Source: Streptomyces sp. PCS3-D2 (GTDB lineage Bacteria; Actinomycetota; Actinomycetes; Streptomycetales; Streptomycetaceae). Taken from it: DNA of 64,000 bases. The notes below the pieces were generated by a model that worked only from the letters and a program-made list of their open reading frames with translations, ran no database searches and had not been told where the DNA came from. Each line of letters starts with the position of its first letter. The first letter of the stretch is position 1. This document shows, piece after piece, positions 8,168 to 15,207 of the stretch. The stretch covers positions 5,344,501-5,408,500 of the forward strand of contig NZ_CP097800.1 in assembly GCF_000612545.2 (NCBI RefSeq). Reading direction: 5' to 3'. The position numbers and the translations under genes were made by a program.

Positions 8168-8706
8168 GGCGCTGTCCGTCCGGTCGCGGCCCGCCACTGC
8201 TCGACGACCGTTTGCGGGACGATGCCGACCGGCGCGCATTCCACCCCGGCCTGCTGCGCCCAGGACCGGACCTCGGCCGGGGTGTAGTCCCGGGCGGCCG
8301 GCGCGGGACGGGGCTTGGTGGTGCGGCCCTTGCCCTTGAGTTCGGCCTCTCGCGTCTTCAGCCGGTTCAGCTGCTCCTGCAGCTCGTCCACCTGGCTGAT
8401 GATGCGCAGGAGCTCTTCCTCGTGCTGGTGGCGGTTCTGCAGGGCTTCCAGCGCGGTCAGGGCACGGTCGGCGTACTGGCGGACCGCGGCGGCCGGATGG
8501 TTGGTGCCCCAGGCGAGGAGCGCGACCGCGTTCGGGACGGCCGGCGGCGTCTCGGGCTGCGGGATCTTGCCGCGGGCGACGAGGGTCTTGTGCGTGTCGA
8601 TGATGGCGGTGACGTCGGCCAGGGGGGCGCCGGTCTGGTCGGCGATCCGCTGGTCGCTGTACCCGTCGCGGTGCAGCTGCATCACGACGGCGGCGGAGAC
8701 TCTCAT
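8164..8706 (-). CDS. HTH / coiled-coil protein with Lsr2-type C-terminal DNA-binding domain
   Basis: A 180-residue protein. The N-terminus is a resolvase-like HTH (LHRDGYSDQRIADQTG), residues ~90-125 are a Glu/Gln/Leu-rich coiled coil (EEELLRIISQVDELQEQL), and the C-terminus (YTPAEVRSWAQQAGVECAPVG) matches the Lsr2 DNA-binding tail that docks in the minor groove of AT-rich DNA. Lsr2 is the actinobacterial xenogeneic silencer, so a phage copy of its tail may interfere with, or exploit, silencing. Confidence 0.75.
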   Translation of the reverse strand: MRVSAAVVMQLHRDGYSDQRIADQTGAPLADVTAIIDTHKTLVARGKIPQPETPPAVPNAVALLAWGTNHPAAAVRQYADRALTALEALQNRHQHEEELLRIISQVDELQEQLNRLKTREAELKGKGRTTKPRPAPAARDYTPAEVRSWAQQAGVECAPVGIVPQTVVEQWRAATGRTAP

Positions 8707-8732
8707 GGGCTGTGTCCCTTCTGTGCGGCGGG

Positions 8733-9098
8733 TCAGCAGGGGCTGACGAGGTGGCGGTAGCCGACGAGGGCCCCGGCGGCGTCGTGGACGGAGTCGAACC
8801 CGATGAGGAGGTCGGCGCGGCCGCGCGCGGTCAGGCCGATGGCGGCGTCGACGAGGAGGTAGGTGTTCGGGCGGCTGGGCGGCAGGTCGCGGACGACGTG
8901 CCGGACCAGGTAGGTCTGGACAGGGCGGCCGCCGTGGAAGGTGCGCTCGCCCCGGCCGAGGGAGACGAGGTCGACGTAAGCCGGCGGAACTTCGGCGGCG
9001 AACACGGTGCACCCGGTGTCGAGGGCGTCGTCGGCGATGACGTCGGGAGCGTCCGGCCCGTACACGCGCACGGTGTCGCCGGTCAGGTTGATGATCAT
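8733..9098 (-). CDS. Hypothetical phage protein
   Basis: A 121-residue product starting MIINLTGDTVRVYGPDAP; the GAAGGAC ribosome site and the ATGA overlap with the preceding gene fix the start at 9098. Mixed alpha/beta composition. A tract (NTYLLVDAAIGLTARGRADLLIGFD) is conserved-looking, but no family was recognised. Confidence 0.6.
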   Translation of the reverse strand: MIINLTGDTVRVYGPDAPDVIADDALDTGCTVFAAEVPPAYVDLVSLGRGERTFHGGRPVQTYLVRHVVRDLPPSRPNTYLLVDAAIGLTARGRADLLIGFDSVHDAAGALVGYRHLVSPC

Positions 9099-9319
9099 TC
9101 GGGGTCCTTCGGGGACGGGCGGCCCTCGGCCGCGGTGATCGGTGGGCAGATGTGCCAGCCCTCGCTGCGGACGTCGGCCACGGCCTGCGCCCCGACGAGG
9201 GCGGCGACCCGCTCGGGCAGGTCCACGCCGAGCGCCAGGAGCTCGCGCTGCACGGCCGCCGCGACGACCGCGGCCACCGCGTCCGCCACGACGCCGGCCG
9301 GCCGGTTCACCGCGTCCAC
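9095..9319 (-). CDS. Small hypothetical phage protein
   Basis: A 74-residue product (GTG at 9319) whose start overlaps the end of the zinc-knuckle gene by 13 bp and whose TGA overlaps the next ATG. Mostly helical, Ala/Val-rich. No function recognised. Confidence 0.5.
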   Translation of the reverse strand: MDAVNRPAGVVADAVAAVVAAAVQRELLALGVDLPERVAALVGAQAVADVRSEGWHICPPITAAEGRPSPKDPE

Positions 9320-9624
9320 CCCTGCCAGCGCACCGGCCGCACACCGGACCGCTCACGGGGCGTGGCACGGCCGCTGCGCCCGGGCCGGGGGGCGGTGCAG
9401 GTGGCGGCGTGGGGCATGTAGCGGCGCTCGTAGGTTTCGACGTCGGGGCGGTCGGCGGTCAGGCCGCGGGAGCGCAGGGTGCCGACGCCGTCGCGGTAGG
9501 CGGCGAGGTTGCCGAGCGGGTTGGGTTCGGCGTTGACGGCCTGGCGGCGGCCGGCGGCGGTGATGGTCCACCGGATCGGCTGGCCGCACCTGTTGCAGGC
9601 GGTGACGTCGTAGTCGCTGGGCAT
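9307..9624 (-). CDS. Phage zinc-knuckle protein
   Basis: A 105-residue product starting MPSDYDVTACNRCGQPIRW. The CNRCGQPIRW motif and a later HAATC may form a single zinc site. The ATG at 9624 has GAGGAG upstream. Similar small proteins occur in early operons of Streptomyces prophages; role unknown. Confidence 0.65.
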   Translation of the reverse strand: MPSDYDVTACNRCGQPIRWTITAAGRRQAVNAEPNPLGNLAAYRDGVGTLRSRGLTADRPDVETYERRYMPHAATCTAPRPGRSGRATPRERSGVRPVRWQGWTR

Positions 9625-9634
9625 GGGTGGCTCC

Positions 9635-9844
9635 TCAGATGCCCGGGAGCGGGACGCATCCGCGGTGGTTGAGGCACTCCACCTCGTCGCCGGAGACGAG
9701 GTGGACGTGCCGGCCCTTGGCGGCCAGGTCCTCGGCGGCGGTACGGGCGGGCGGGACCGGCGCGGGGCTGCCGAACGGGACAGGGGCGGTGTCGGCCCAT
9801 GCCTCGTGGAGGTCCGGGGCGGTGGGGGCGGCGTGGAGCGTCAT
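9635..9844 (-). CDS. Small hypothetical phage protein
   Basis: A 69-residue product starting MTLHAAPTAPDLHEAW with a C-terminal VECLNHRGC tract. A GAGAGGG ribosome-site-like sequence precedes the ATG at 9844. It fits the operon spacing (12 bp to the initiator gene) but has no recognised domain. Confidence 0.5.
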   Translation of the reverse strand: MTLHAAPTAPDLHEAWADTAPVPFGSPAPVPPARTAAEDLAAKGRHVHLVSGDEVECLNHRGCVPLPGI

Positions 9845-9856
9845 GGGTGGGCCCTC

Positions 9857-10879
9857 TCAGGCGGTGTCGGTGGCGGTGGTGTCGTCGCGGAGGTGGGGGG
9901 AGACCAGGCGCCAGCCGTAGACCTTGATGGCCTCGGTCCGGCCGAGCTTGCGGATCGCCCGCCGTACGGCCTCGGGGTCGGTCTCGGCGGCCGCGCGTAC
10001 GTCGGCGACCGTGGCCACGTGCTCGGGGTCGCGCACCGACAGCAGGAGCGGCATCTGCCCCCGGCTGCTGGCGCTTTTCGTCTTGACCTCAGCGGCGCGG
10101 GCGTCGCGCCGCTCCTGGGTGGTCAGGGCCAGGCGCGGCGGCGCGGGCGGCGGGGCGGTGTCGAACGGGTCGGCCTCGGTCGGCGTGGTGTCGACCTCGT
10201 CGACCTCGGGCGGCTCGCCGAGCTCCTCGGGAGCGACCCCCAGGGTCAGGTGACCACCAACAGCAGCCGATTCCTGGGGTAGTACCTGGGTAACCCTGGG
10301 ACGTTGGGGGGCCGGTCCCCCCATTTCAAGGGGGGCCGGTCCCCCCATTTCCAAGGGGGGCCGGTCCCCCCATTTGCCTTCCGGTGAATTGGGGGGCCGG
10401 TCCCCCCTATTCGGGCCCTCGGAATGGGGGGCCGGTCCCCCCATCTCGGGGGCGGCCTCCTCGGCCCACGGCGCCGACTCCTTCTTCGGCCGGCGCCGCT
10501 TCCGCTCCTCGATGACCGCGACTGCCGCGGCCCAGTCGGGGCGAGGGCTGATGACCAGTACGTACACGGTCGGGCGGCCCGGGCCGGGCGGTTCCTCGGT
10601 GGTCACGACCCCGGCGGCGACCGCGGCCTGCAGCCACACCCGGACCTCCTTGATGTCCGAGCAGGAGGCCGCGGCCACGCTCTGCACGCGGATCGCCTTG
10701 CCGTCCCGCATCCGCAGCACACCGCTGGTGTTCGCGGCGGTCGCCAGGGCGTACAGGACGGTCAGGAAGCCACCGCGCAGGGGCCGGGGGAGGCCCCGCG
10801 TCCACCGCCAGTACAAGGCGTTGCGGTAGGCGTGCGGGACGCCTCCGCTGACGTGGTCCGGCTGCTGCTCGTCGGGCAC
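9857..10879 (-). CDS. Putative phage replication initiator with winged-HTH N-terminus
   Basis: A 340-residue protein. Residues ~10-120 (YRNALYWRWTRGLPRPLRGGFLT ... SDIKEVRVWLQAAVAAGVV) resemble a winged-helix replisome-organiser domain; residues ~146-191 are a low-complexity Gly/Pro linker encoded by origin-like repeats; the C-terminal third (ERRDARAAEVKTKS ... DPEAVRRAIRKLGR) is helical, possibly for helicase loading. The GTG at 10879 has GAGAGG upstream. The layout (DNA-binding N-terminus, iteron-bearing centre, partner-binding C-terminus) is that of lambda O, but the sequence family was not recognised. Confidence 0.6.
   Translation of the reverse strand: MPDEQQPDHVSGGVPHAYRNALYWRWTRGLPRPLRGGFLTVLYALATAANTSGVLRMRDGKAIRVQSVAAASCSDIKEVRVWLQAAVAAGVVTTEEPPGPGRPTVYVLVISPRPDWAAAVAVIEERKRRRPKKESAPWAEEAAPEMGGPAPHSEGPNRGDRPPNSPEGKWGDRPPLEMGGPAPLEMGGPAPQRPRVTQVLPQESAAVGGHLTLGVAPEELGEPPEVDEVDTTPTEADPFDTAPPPAPPRLALTTQERRDARAAEVKTKSASSRGQMPLLLSVRDPEHVATVADVRAAAETDPEAVRRAIRKLGRTEAIKVYGWRLVSPHLRDDTTATDTA
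10306..10442. repeat. Five copies of a 17-bp near-palindrome; candidate replication origin
   Basis: GGGGGGCCGGTCCCCCC occurs exactly five times, starting at 10306, 10330, 10355, 10391 and 10426 (spacings 24, 25, 36, 35), separated by short AT-richer spacers (ATTTCAA, ATTTCCAA). The repeats lie inside the putative initiator gene and are translated in two frames (GGPAP for three copies, GDRPP for two), so the DNA rather than the protein is conserved. This is the pattern expected of iterons inside an initiator gene. Confidence 0.7.
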
Positions 10880-10928
10880 GATCGCCTCTCTGGGTCGGGG
10901 TGGTGCTGCAGTGCGGGCGGGAGCGGCG

Positions 10929-11300
10929 TCAACGGCACCCGCGGACCCGGGCCATGGCGGCGGCGGGGATGGACAGCTGCAGCGGTTCGGTCTCGTACCG
11001 GGCGCCCCGGACGGGCTGGATCCACTGGCGCTGTTCCAGCGCGGCCAGCTGGACCAGCACCATCCCCGCGGTCAGGCCGGTGGCCTTGACCAGGCCGGGG
11101 ACACCGGGCTGCCTGTTCGCGGGGATCACTCCGTCGGGGTTGGCGAACACCCCGAGGACCAGGGCGACGACCTTGGTGTGGGGGATCATGCGGGCGTCGC
11201 GGACGGCCTGCAGGTAGTTCCCGCGGAACTTCCGGCGGGACCCGGCCAGGACGGCGGGAGCGAACCGCGCAGCGAGGTCGGCGGGAGTCGGGGTCTTCAT
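10929..11300 (-). CDS. Winged-HTH phage protein, probably replication-associated
   Basis: A 123-residue product starting MKTPTPADLAARFAP; ATG at 11300 with GGAGG upstream. The central part (IPHTKVVALVLGVFANPDGVIPANRQPGVPGLVKATGLTAGMVLVQLAALEQRQW) reads as a winged helix. Immediately upstream of the putative initiator, it may be a partner or an autoregulator. No family named. Confidence 0.6.
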   Translation of the reverse strand: MKTPTPADLAARFAPAVLAGSRRKFRGNYLQAVRDARMIPHTKVVALVLGVFANPDGVIPANRQPGVPGLVKATGLTAGMVLVQLAALEQRQWIQPVRGARYETEPLQLSIPAAAMARVRGCR

Positions 11301-11303
11301 CGG

Positions 11304-11522
11304 TCAGTCCTCCGAAGTGGCGTCGGCGGGCGGGTCGGGGTCAGGAAGCTGGAGGTTGAGGTAGGAACCGGCAGGCCAGCCCGGACCGGGCGGCGTCTCA
11401 GGCCGCCCGGCCAAGGCGTTCGGGGTGTGCCGGGCGCAGCGCCACCCGCACGGGTACAGGCGGGCGGGCTGCAGGCTGTGCGGCAGGAGCAGGGCCTCGC
11501 AGGCCGGCGGCCTGCGAGTCAC
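11304..11522 (-). CDS. Small cysteine-containing phage protein
   Basis: A 72-residue product, GTG at 11522 overlapping the TGA of the preceding membrane-protein gene. A CGWRCARH motif suggests a metal site. Function unknown. Confidence 0.5.
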   Translation of the reverse strand: MTRRPPACEALLLPHSLQPARLYPCGWRCARHTPNALAGRPETPPGPGWPAGSYLNLQLPDPDPPADATSED

Positions 11523-11671
11523 AGGCGGCGGACGGCCACGGCCACGGCGGCCCGCCACCCGGCGGCCACGGCGCGGACCGTGACCACCAGGAACAGCAGG
11601 AGACCGACGGCCCAGGCCAACAGGCCCATGAACAGCAGGACGAGGAGGACGAGGGCGGTCAGGTTGCTCAT
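11519..11671 (-). CDS. 50-residue membrane protein
   Basis: Starts MSNLTALVLLVLLFMGLL and is nearly all hydrophobic up to residue ~33, with an Arg-rich tail. ATGA overlap with the upstream gene and GTGA overlap with the downstream gene place it in a coupled chain. One or two transmembrane helices; function unknown. Confidence 0.6.
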   Translation of the reverse strand: MSNLTALVLLVLLFMGLLAWAVGLLLFLVVTVRAVAAGWRAAVAVAVRRL

Positions 11672-12042
11672 CCCAGCCCGGGCTCTCTCTGGGCCGGCAG
11701 CGGCGTGGCGGGCGTCCGCAGCTCCCGCAGCTCCCTCGTCAGCGACTCGTTGCAGGCCTGCGCCTGGAGGAGCAGGGCGTCGAGTTTGCCCGCCCGCTCC
11801 CGCCAGGTCCGCAGCTCGGTGGCGAGCTCCGTCGCGCCGGGGACCGTGGTCATCTGCCGCAGGGCGCGGATCTGACCGCGCAGCAGCGTCTCCGTGGCGT
11901 CCGGGGTGGTGGACTCGGCCGGCGGCGGGGGCGGCCCGGGCCGTACGGCCAGCCGCGGCCGGGCCTTCTCCTCCTCCAGCCGCGACCGCAGGTACGCCAC
12001 CTCCGCCTGCAGGCGCCGGCGCGACGCGAACCAGCCGCTCAC
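11668..12042 (-). CDS. Coiled-coil phage protein
   Basis: A 124-residue product from a GTG at 12042 that overlaps the previous stop. Two heptad-rich segments (RRRLQAEVAYLRSRLEEEK and a later TWRERAGKLDALLLQAQ) flank a Pro-rich linker. A spanin-like or membrane-linked role is conceivable given the flanking membrane genes, but unproven. Confidence 0.55.
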   Translation of the reverse strand: MSGWFASRRRLQAEVAYLRSRLEEEKARPRLAVRPGPPPPPAESTTPDATETLLRGQIRALRQMTTVPGATELATELRTWRERAGKLDALLLQAQACNESLTRELRELRTPATPLPAQREPGLG

Positions 12043-12578
12043 AGGTCCGCCTCCTCGCGGGTCTCGCGCTCGGCGCAGTCCTCGCACCCGCAGTACGTCC
12101 ACGACCCGTCGATGAACTCGGCGCCGCAGTCCTCGTCGTCCTCGGGGCCCGCACCGTCACCCGCCTCGGCCTCCTCGGCCGCCCGGCGCTCGTCGTCGGC
12201 GACGTCCAGGGCGATCTCGGCGGCCTTCTCCTCCTCGCGGGTGGGGTGCTCCACCTCGTCGGCGTACTCGGCGTAGTCGTGCATGGGTCCTCCGGGAGTC
12301 ACGTCGCCGCACTCGTCGCAGACGAGGCCGGCCGGGGTACGGGTGTGGCGGGTGGTGAGGTGGGCGCAGTGGGGGGTGTGGCAGACGGCCCAGGCGTCCG
12401 GGGCGGCGCGGCGGTGCCGTCCGCTGCCGGGGCCGTAGGGCCAGTCGGCGGCCGGGAGCTCCACCGGCGGGAACCGGTGGGGCGGCCGGCGCTCCAGCGG
12501 AGGCCTCACCCCGTACTGGACGAGCTGCACCACGAGGCAGGCAACGGCGAAGAGCAGTAAGGGCAGCTCACGAGGCAC
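12039..12578 (-). CDS. Membrane-anchored, zinc-ribbon phage protein
   Basis: A 179-residue product with an N-terminal hydrophobic helix (LPLLLFAVACLVVQLV), a Cys/His ribbon (CHTPHCAH ... CDECG) in the middle, an acidic stretch, and a final CGCEDC cluster. The GTG at 12578 overlaps the end of the upstream gene by 11 bp. Unknown function. Confidence 0.55.
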   Translation of the reverse strand: MPRELPLLLFAVACLVVQLVQYGVRPPLERRPPHRFPPVELPAADWPYGPGSGRHRRAAPDAWAVCHTPHCAHLTTRHTRTPAGLVCDECGDVTPGGPMHDYAEYADEVEHPTREEEKAAEIALDVADDERRAAEEAEAGDGAGPEDDEDCGAEFIDGSWTYCGCEDCAERETREEADL

Positions 12579-13062
12579 GGTGCACCGCCCCGGACCAGGC
12601 AGTGACGGCGTCGCCGGTGATGACCAGGTAGACCGTCACGCCGTCGCGGCGGCCGCGCACGGTATACGTGCCGCCCAGGTAGGTCCCGGTCTGCGGGTCG
12701 GCCTCGAACCGCCCCAGCCACCACCGCAGGCAGTCGGGCGACTGCGGGCGGACGGTGACCTGCACCTCCGTCGCCGAGCGCACGACCGTCCCGAGGACGT
12801 CGGGCTGCGACGTCCGCAACCGCAACGCCAGGTCGGCGGCCGGGGAGTCCTCCTCCACGTCCGGGTCGATGGTGTGCACCGGGACGGTCACCGGCCGGAC
12901 AGTGACCGGCCGGAGAGACGCGCGGGCGGCCGCGGTCTCCGGGGACTGCAGCAGCTGGCAGTCCTCCAGCGCCTGCGCCAGCTCCTCGGCCGTCGTGTGA
13001 CCGAGCTCCATGGCCGCCTGCAGCGCGCCGGCCGCGTGCCGGACCCGCAGCACGGCGCTCAC
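12568..13062 (-). CDS. Hypothetical phage early protein
   Basis: A 164-residue product; GTG at 13062 overlaps the TGA of the upstream gene. The N-terminal ~45 residues are helical (HAAGALQAAMELGHTTAEEL), the C-terminal half beta-rich (EVQVTVRPQ ... TYLGGTYTVRGR). No domain recognised. Confidence 0.55.
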   Translation of the reverse strand: MSAVLRVRHAAGALQAAMELGHTTAEELAQALEDCQLLQSPETAAARASLRPVTVRPVTVPVHTIDPDVEEDSPAADLALRLRTSQPDVLGTVVRSATEVQVTVRPQSPDCLRWWLGRFEADPQTGTYLGGTYTVRGRRDGVTVYLVITGDAVTAWSGAVHRAS

Positions 13063-13490
13063 GACGCCTCACCGCCGGTCCGACCCGCGACGACGGCCTC
13101 CAGCTCGGCGATCCGCTCCCGCAGCCGGTGCTCGGGCGACCCGACCGGCACGACGGCGCGCAACTCGACCTGGCGGCTGCCGTACGTGAACTCCAGCTGG
13201 TACCAGTCGTGCGTGTCGTTGTACCGCCGGCCGTCGGCCTTGGGCGTCCCGCCGAACAGGTCGGCGGCCAGGTCCAAGAGCCTCGCGCCGTGCTCTTCCT
13301 GGCCCGGTGTGTACGGGTAGAGGGTGCCGCTCAGGACGATCGGGCCCTCCGGCAGGTGAACCCAGTACACCGCGGTGAGGAGGGTGGCGAGGTCCCGGTC
13401 CCGCTCGGCACGCAGGGTCAGCCGGGACAGCAGGACCGCGGACTGCGACGTCCGGGGCGGGGTGGTGGGGGGAGTACTGTCGTCGTCCAT
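13059..13490 (-). CDS. Hypothetical phage early protein
   Basis: A 143-residue product, ATG at 13490 after GAGGAACACC. It ends in a short coiled coil (EHRLRERIAELEAVVAG). It is the first clearly supported gene of the coupled chain after the excisionase-like gene. No function recognised. Confidence 0.55.
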   Translation of the reverse strand: MDDDSTPPTTPPRTSQSAVLLSRLTLRAERDRDLATLLTAVYWVHLPEGPIVLSGTLYPYTPGQEEHGARLLDLAADLFGGTPKADGRRYNDTHDWYQLEFTYGSRQVELRAVVPVGSPEHRLRERIAELEAVVAGRTGGEAS

Positions 13491-13571
13491 GGTGTTCCTC
13501 GATTCGTTGGGTTGAGGAATGCCGGGGTCGTTCCGGATGGCCGTCCGGGCGGCCCCGCTGTACGTCTGGGG

Positions 13572-13799
13572 TCAGGCGGTGAGGGCAGCCGGCTGGCGTT
13601 CGGCCATCCAGGCCCGGACCGCGTCGAGGTCGAAGCGGCGGCCGCGGAACGCGGTCGGCTCGACCGGGCACCCGTCCTTCACCCACTCGTTGACGGTCCA
13701 GTTGGAGACCCCGTACCGCGCCATCAGCTGGGCGGTCGTCAGGAGCGGGGCCACTCCGACGTCGCGGAGAACCTCGGTTCGCTCGGCGAGCGTCGCCAT
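13572..13799 (-). CDS. Excisionase-like HTH_17 protein
   Basis: A 75-residue MerR-type winged HTH (TTAQLMARYGVSNWTVNEWV followed by RRFDLDAVRAWM), the usual form of actinophage excisionases. It is the second gene of the leftward early transcript, and the operator-like TTTCTACTGTGTC lies just before its ATG at 13799. Probable role: directing integrase towards excision. Confidence 0.75.
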   Translation of the reverse strand: MATLAERTEVLRDVGVAPLLTTAQLMARYGVSNWTVNEWVKDGCPVEPTAFRGRRFDLDAVRAWMAERQPAALTA

Positions 13800-13805
13800 G
13801 GGGCG

Positions 13806-14084
13806 CTACCTTTCTACTGTGTCGGTTGAAACTCCAGGCAGGTCGAAGAGCGTATGGATTCGCTCGTCGAGGGCCGCGGCGATCAGCCATCCGGTCCGGG
13901 GGCGGCAGGTGTCCACGGCGGTTTCGCCGCGGCCTGCCACCTTGTGGACCGTTCGTGCGCTGATGCCGCGCCCCGTCACGTCGACCGCCCTGGTGGCCCC
14001 CGCGAGTGTCTCGGCGGTCAGCCCCTGGCGCTTCATCGCGTTTCGGATTGGCTGGCCGGCGCCCTTGCGGAGCAGGTTGGTCAT
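13806..14084 (-). CDS. Cro-like XRE regulator at the head of the early operon
   Basis: A 92-residue product from ATG 14084 (GAGGCG ribosome site) starting MTNLLRKGAGQPIRNAMKRQG. The HTH reads GLTAETLAGATRAVDVTGRGISARTVHK. It is divergent from the + strand XRE gene at 14373, giving the two-repressor arrangement of a lysogeny switch. It is the first gene under the early promoter and is flanked by matching operator sequences. Confidence 0.75.
   Translation of the reverse strand: MTNLLRKGAGQPIRNAMKRQGLTAETLAGATRAVDVTGRGISARTVHKVAGRGETAVDTCRPRTGWLIAAALDERIHTLFDLPGVSTDTVER
13811..13823. promoter_or_regulatory. Operator-like 13-mer before the excisionase gene
   Basis: TTTCTACTGTGTC, identical to the 13-mer at 14141-14153. 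It lies between the XRE and excisionase genes, inside the 3' end of the XRE gene. Confidence 0.5.
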
Positions 14085-14134
14085 CGTTCGCCTCGTGTGT
14101 TGTGGGGCGGTGCGGCGCGGTGTGCGCCGCCGTT

Positions 14135-14168
14135 GACACATTTCTACTGTGTCAGTGTCAGAGTGTCA
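14135..14168. promoter_or_regulatory. Operator cluster of the immunity switch (early promoter side)
   Basis: A perfect inverted repeat GACACA-N7-TGTGTC (14135-14140 and 14148-14153) is followed by two more half-sites, AGTGTCA at 14154-14160 and 14162-14168. It sits 50-85 bp upstream of the Cro-like gene, where repressor binding would block leftward early transcription. Confidence 0.65.
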
Positions 14169-14323
14169 ATGAGCCTGCGTGAGTTTCAGTGAGGCGCTGT
14201 CGAGGGCAGGGCGGTTTACGGTTGCTCGCTGACGGGAATCGAACGGCTGTTCCATTGTTCCGCATATGCCAATGCGCCGGCGTGTGATGGGGAGGTCGCG
14301 CGCTGCGTTCATTCAGGCCATTG

Positions 14324-14351
14324 CTTCTACTTTCACTTGCAAAAGTAGAAG
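14324..14351. promoter_or_regulatory. Perfect 10-bp inverted repeat before the repressor gene
   Basis: CTTCTACTTT (14324-14333), 8-bp spacer, AAAGTAGAAG (14342-14351). It ends 21 bp before the repressor's GTG and shares the TTCTACT core with the 13-mer operators, which suggests autoregulation. Confidence 0.6.
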
Positions 14352-14372
14352 ATCGGCGGGCACTCTTACCCC

Positions 14373-14744
14373 GTGGAGTACGAGGGGCAAACCGTCGGCG
14401 AGGATCTCGCGCAGCTGATCCAGCGACTCAAGGACCACTACAAGGTCAACGAGTCCGAGATCGCGCGCGCCATCGGCGCTGCCCCCGCGACGGTCAACGC
14501 CTGGGTGCACCGCAAGCGGGGCGGCTCCAAGGGGCCCCGCCGCCAGATGCTGGAACAGCTCGCCGCGGCCTACCCTCACTTCAGCCGCGAAGAGATCTTT
14601 GCCGCCGCCGGCCGTCGCGCCCCGGGCAGCCTCTCCGACGACGTCGAGCAGGAACTCCGCGACACGTTCGCCGAACTCACTCCGGAGCAGCAGCAGTTGA
14701 TGCTGATCCAGATGCGCGCAGTCAGGGCCTCGAACTCGCAGTAG
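14373..14744 (+). CDS. XRE-family prophage repressor (CI-like)
   Basis: A 123-residue protein. The N-terminal HTH covers residues ~10-50 (LIQRLKDHYKVNESEIARAIGAAPATVNAWV); the C-terminal half is helical and acidic, without a LexA-type protease motif, so it is not an autocleaving repressor. GTG start at 14373 with only a weak ribosome site, so the transcript may be near-leaderless. Oriented towards the integrase and divergent from the Cro-like gene. Confidence 0.8.
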   Translation: MEYEGQTVGEDLAQLIQRLKDHYKVNESEIARAIGAAPATVNAWVHRKRGGSKGPRRQMLEQLAAAYPHFSREEIFAAAGRRAPGSLSDDVEQELRDTFAELTPEQQQLMLIQMRAVRASNSQ

Positions 14745-14946
14745 GGAATTCAGCCCGAGTCGTACAACCGTTGACCACACCCCAAGGTCTAACGCAAACG
14801 GGCGCGCTCACTCCATGTGCACGGCGATGAGCTTTTCGTACGCAGAGTGGTCGCATATTCACCTAACGGCGAGTACATTTCTGTCACACGGCCGACGCCC
14901 TCCCCCGCGGCTGACAACCCGTCCGCCTGCCCACGGGGGAATCAGC

Positions 14947-15207
14947 ATGTGCATCCGCATCCGCATCACCTCCGCGCCCGCCGACACCTACCGGCACTGG
15001 GACGCGGCCAGCAACACCATCACCCTCCCCGCCACCTTGCCCGACACACGCCGCCTGTGGGCCCTGCGGCTGATCCTCTCCAAGATGGCCGTCCAGCAGC
15101 CTCCCGATGGTGCACGCTGCCACTGCGGGGCACCCGTTCGGCTCCTGCCCCGCGTACCCACGCAGCGGACGAGCAAGGAGGAGACGGTGATGCGCCATGG
15201 CGCGTAG
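14947..15207 (+). CDS. Conserved small protein upstream of the integrase
   Basis: An 86-residue product starting MCIRIRITSAPADTYRHWD and ending in a Cys pair region (CHCGAP). Its last codons overlap the integrase start by 11 bp. Homologous-looking genes (RLPxxLPxxxRRWxLRxxL pattern plus a C-terminal CxCG) often precede integrases in Streptomyces elements. Function unknown. Confidence 0.7.
   Translation: MCIRIRITSAPADTYRHWDAASNTITLPATLPDTRRLWALRLILSKMAVQQPPDGARCHCGAPVRLLPRVPTQRTSKEETVMRHGA

Noticed and set aside
10306-10442. CRISPR array
   Set aside because: Repeats are palindromic 17-mers with 7-19 bp spacers inside a coding frame, and there are no cas genes.
14745-14946. Additional short gene between the repressor and the integrase-adjacent gene
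   Set aside because: The longer frame starting at 14815 lacks a ribosome site; the supported start of that frame is ATG 14947.
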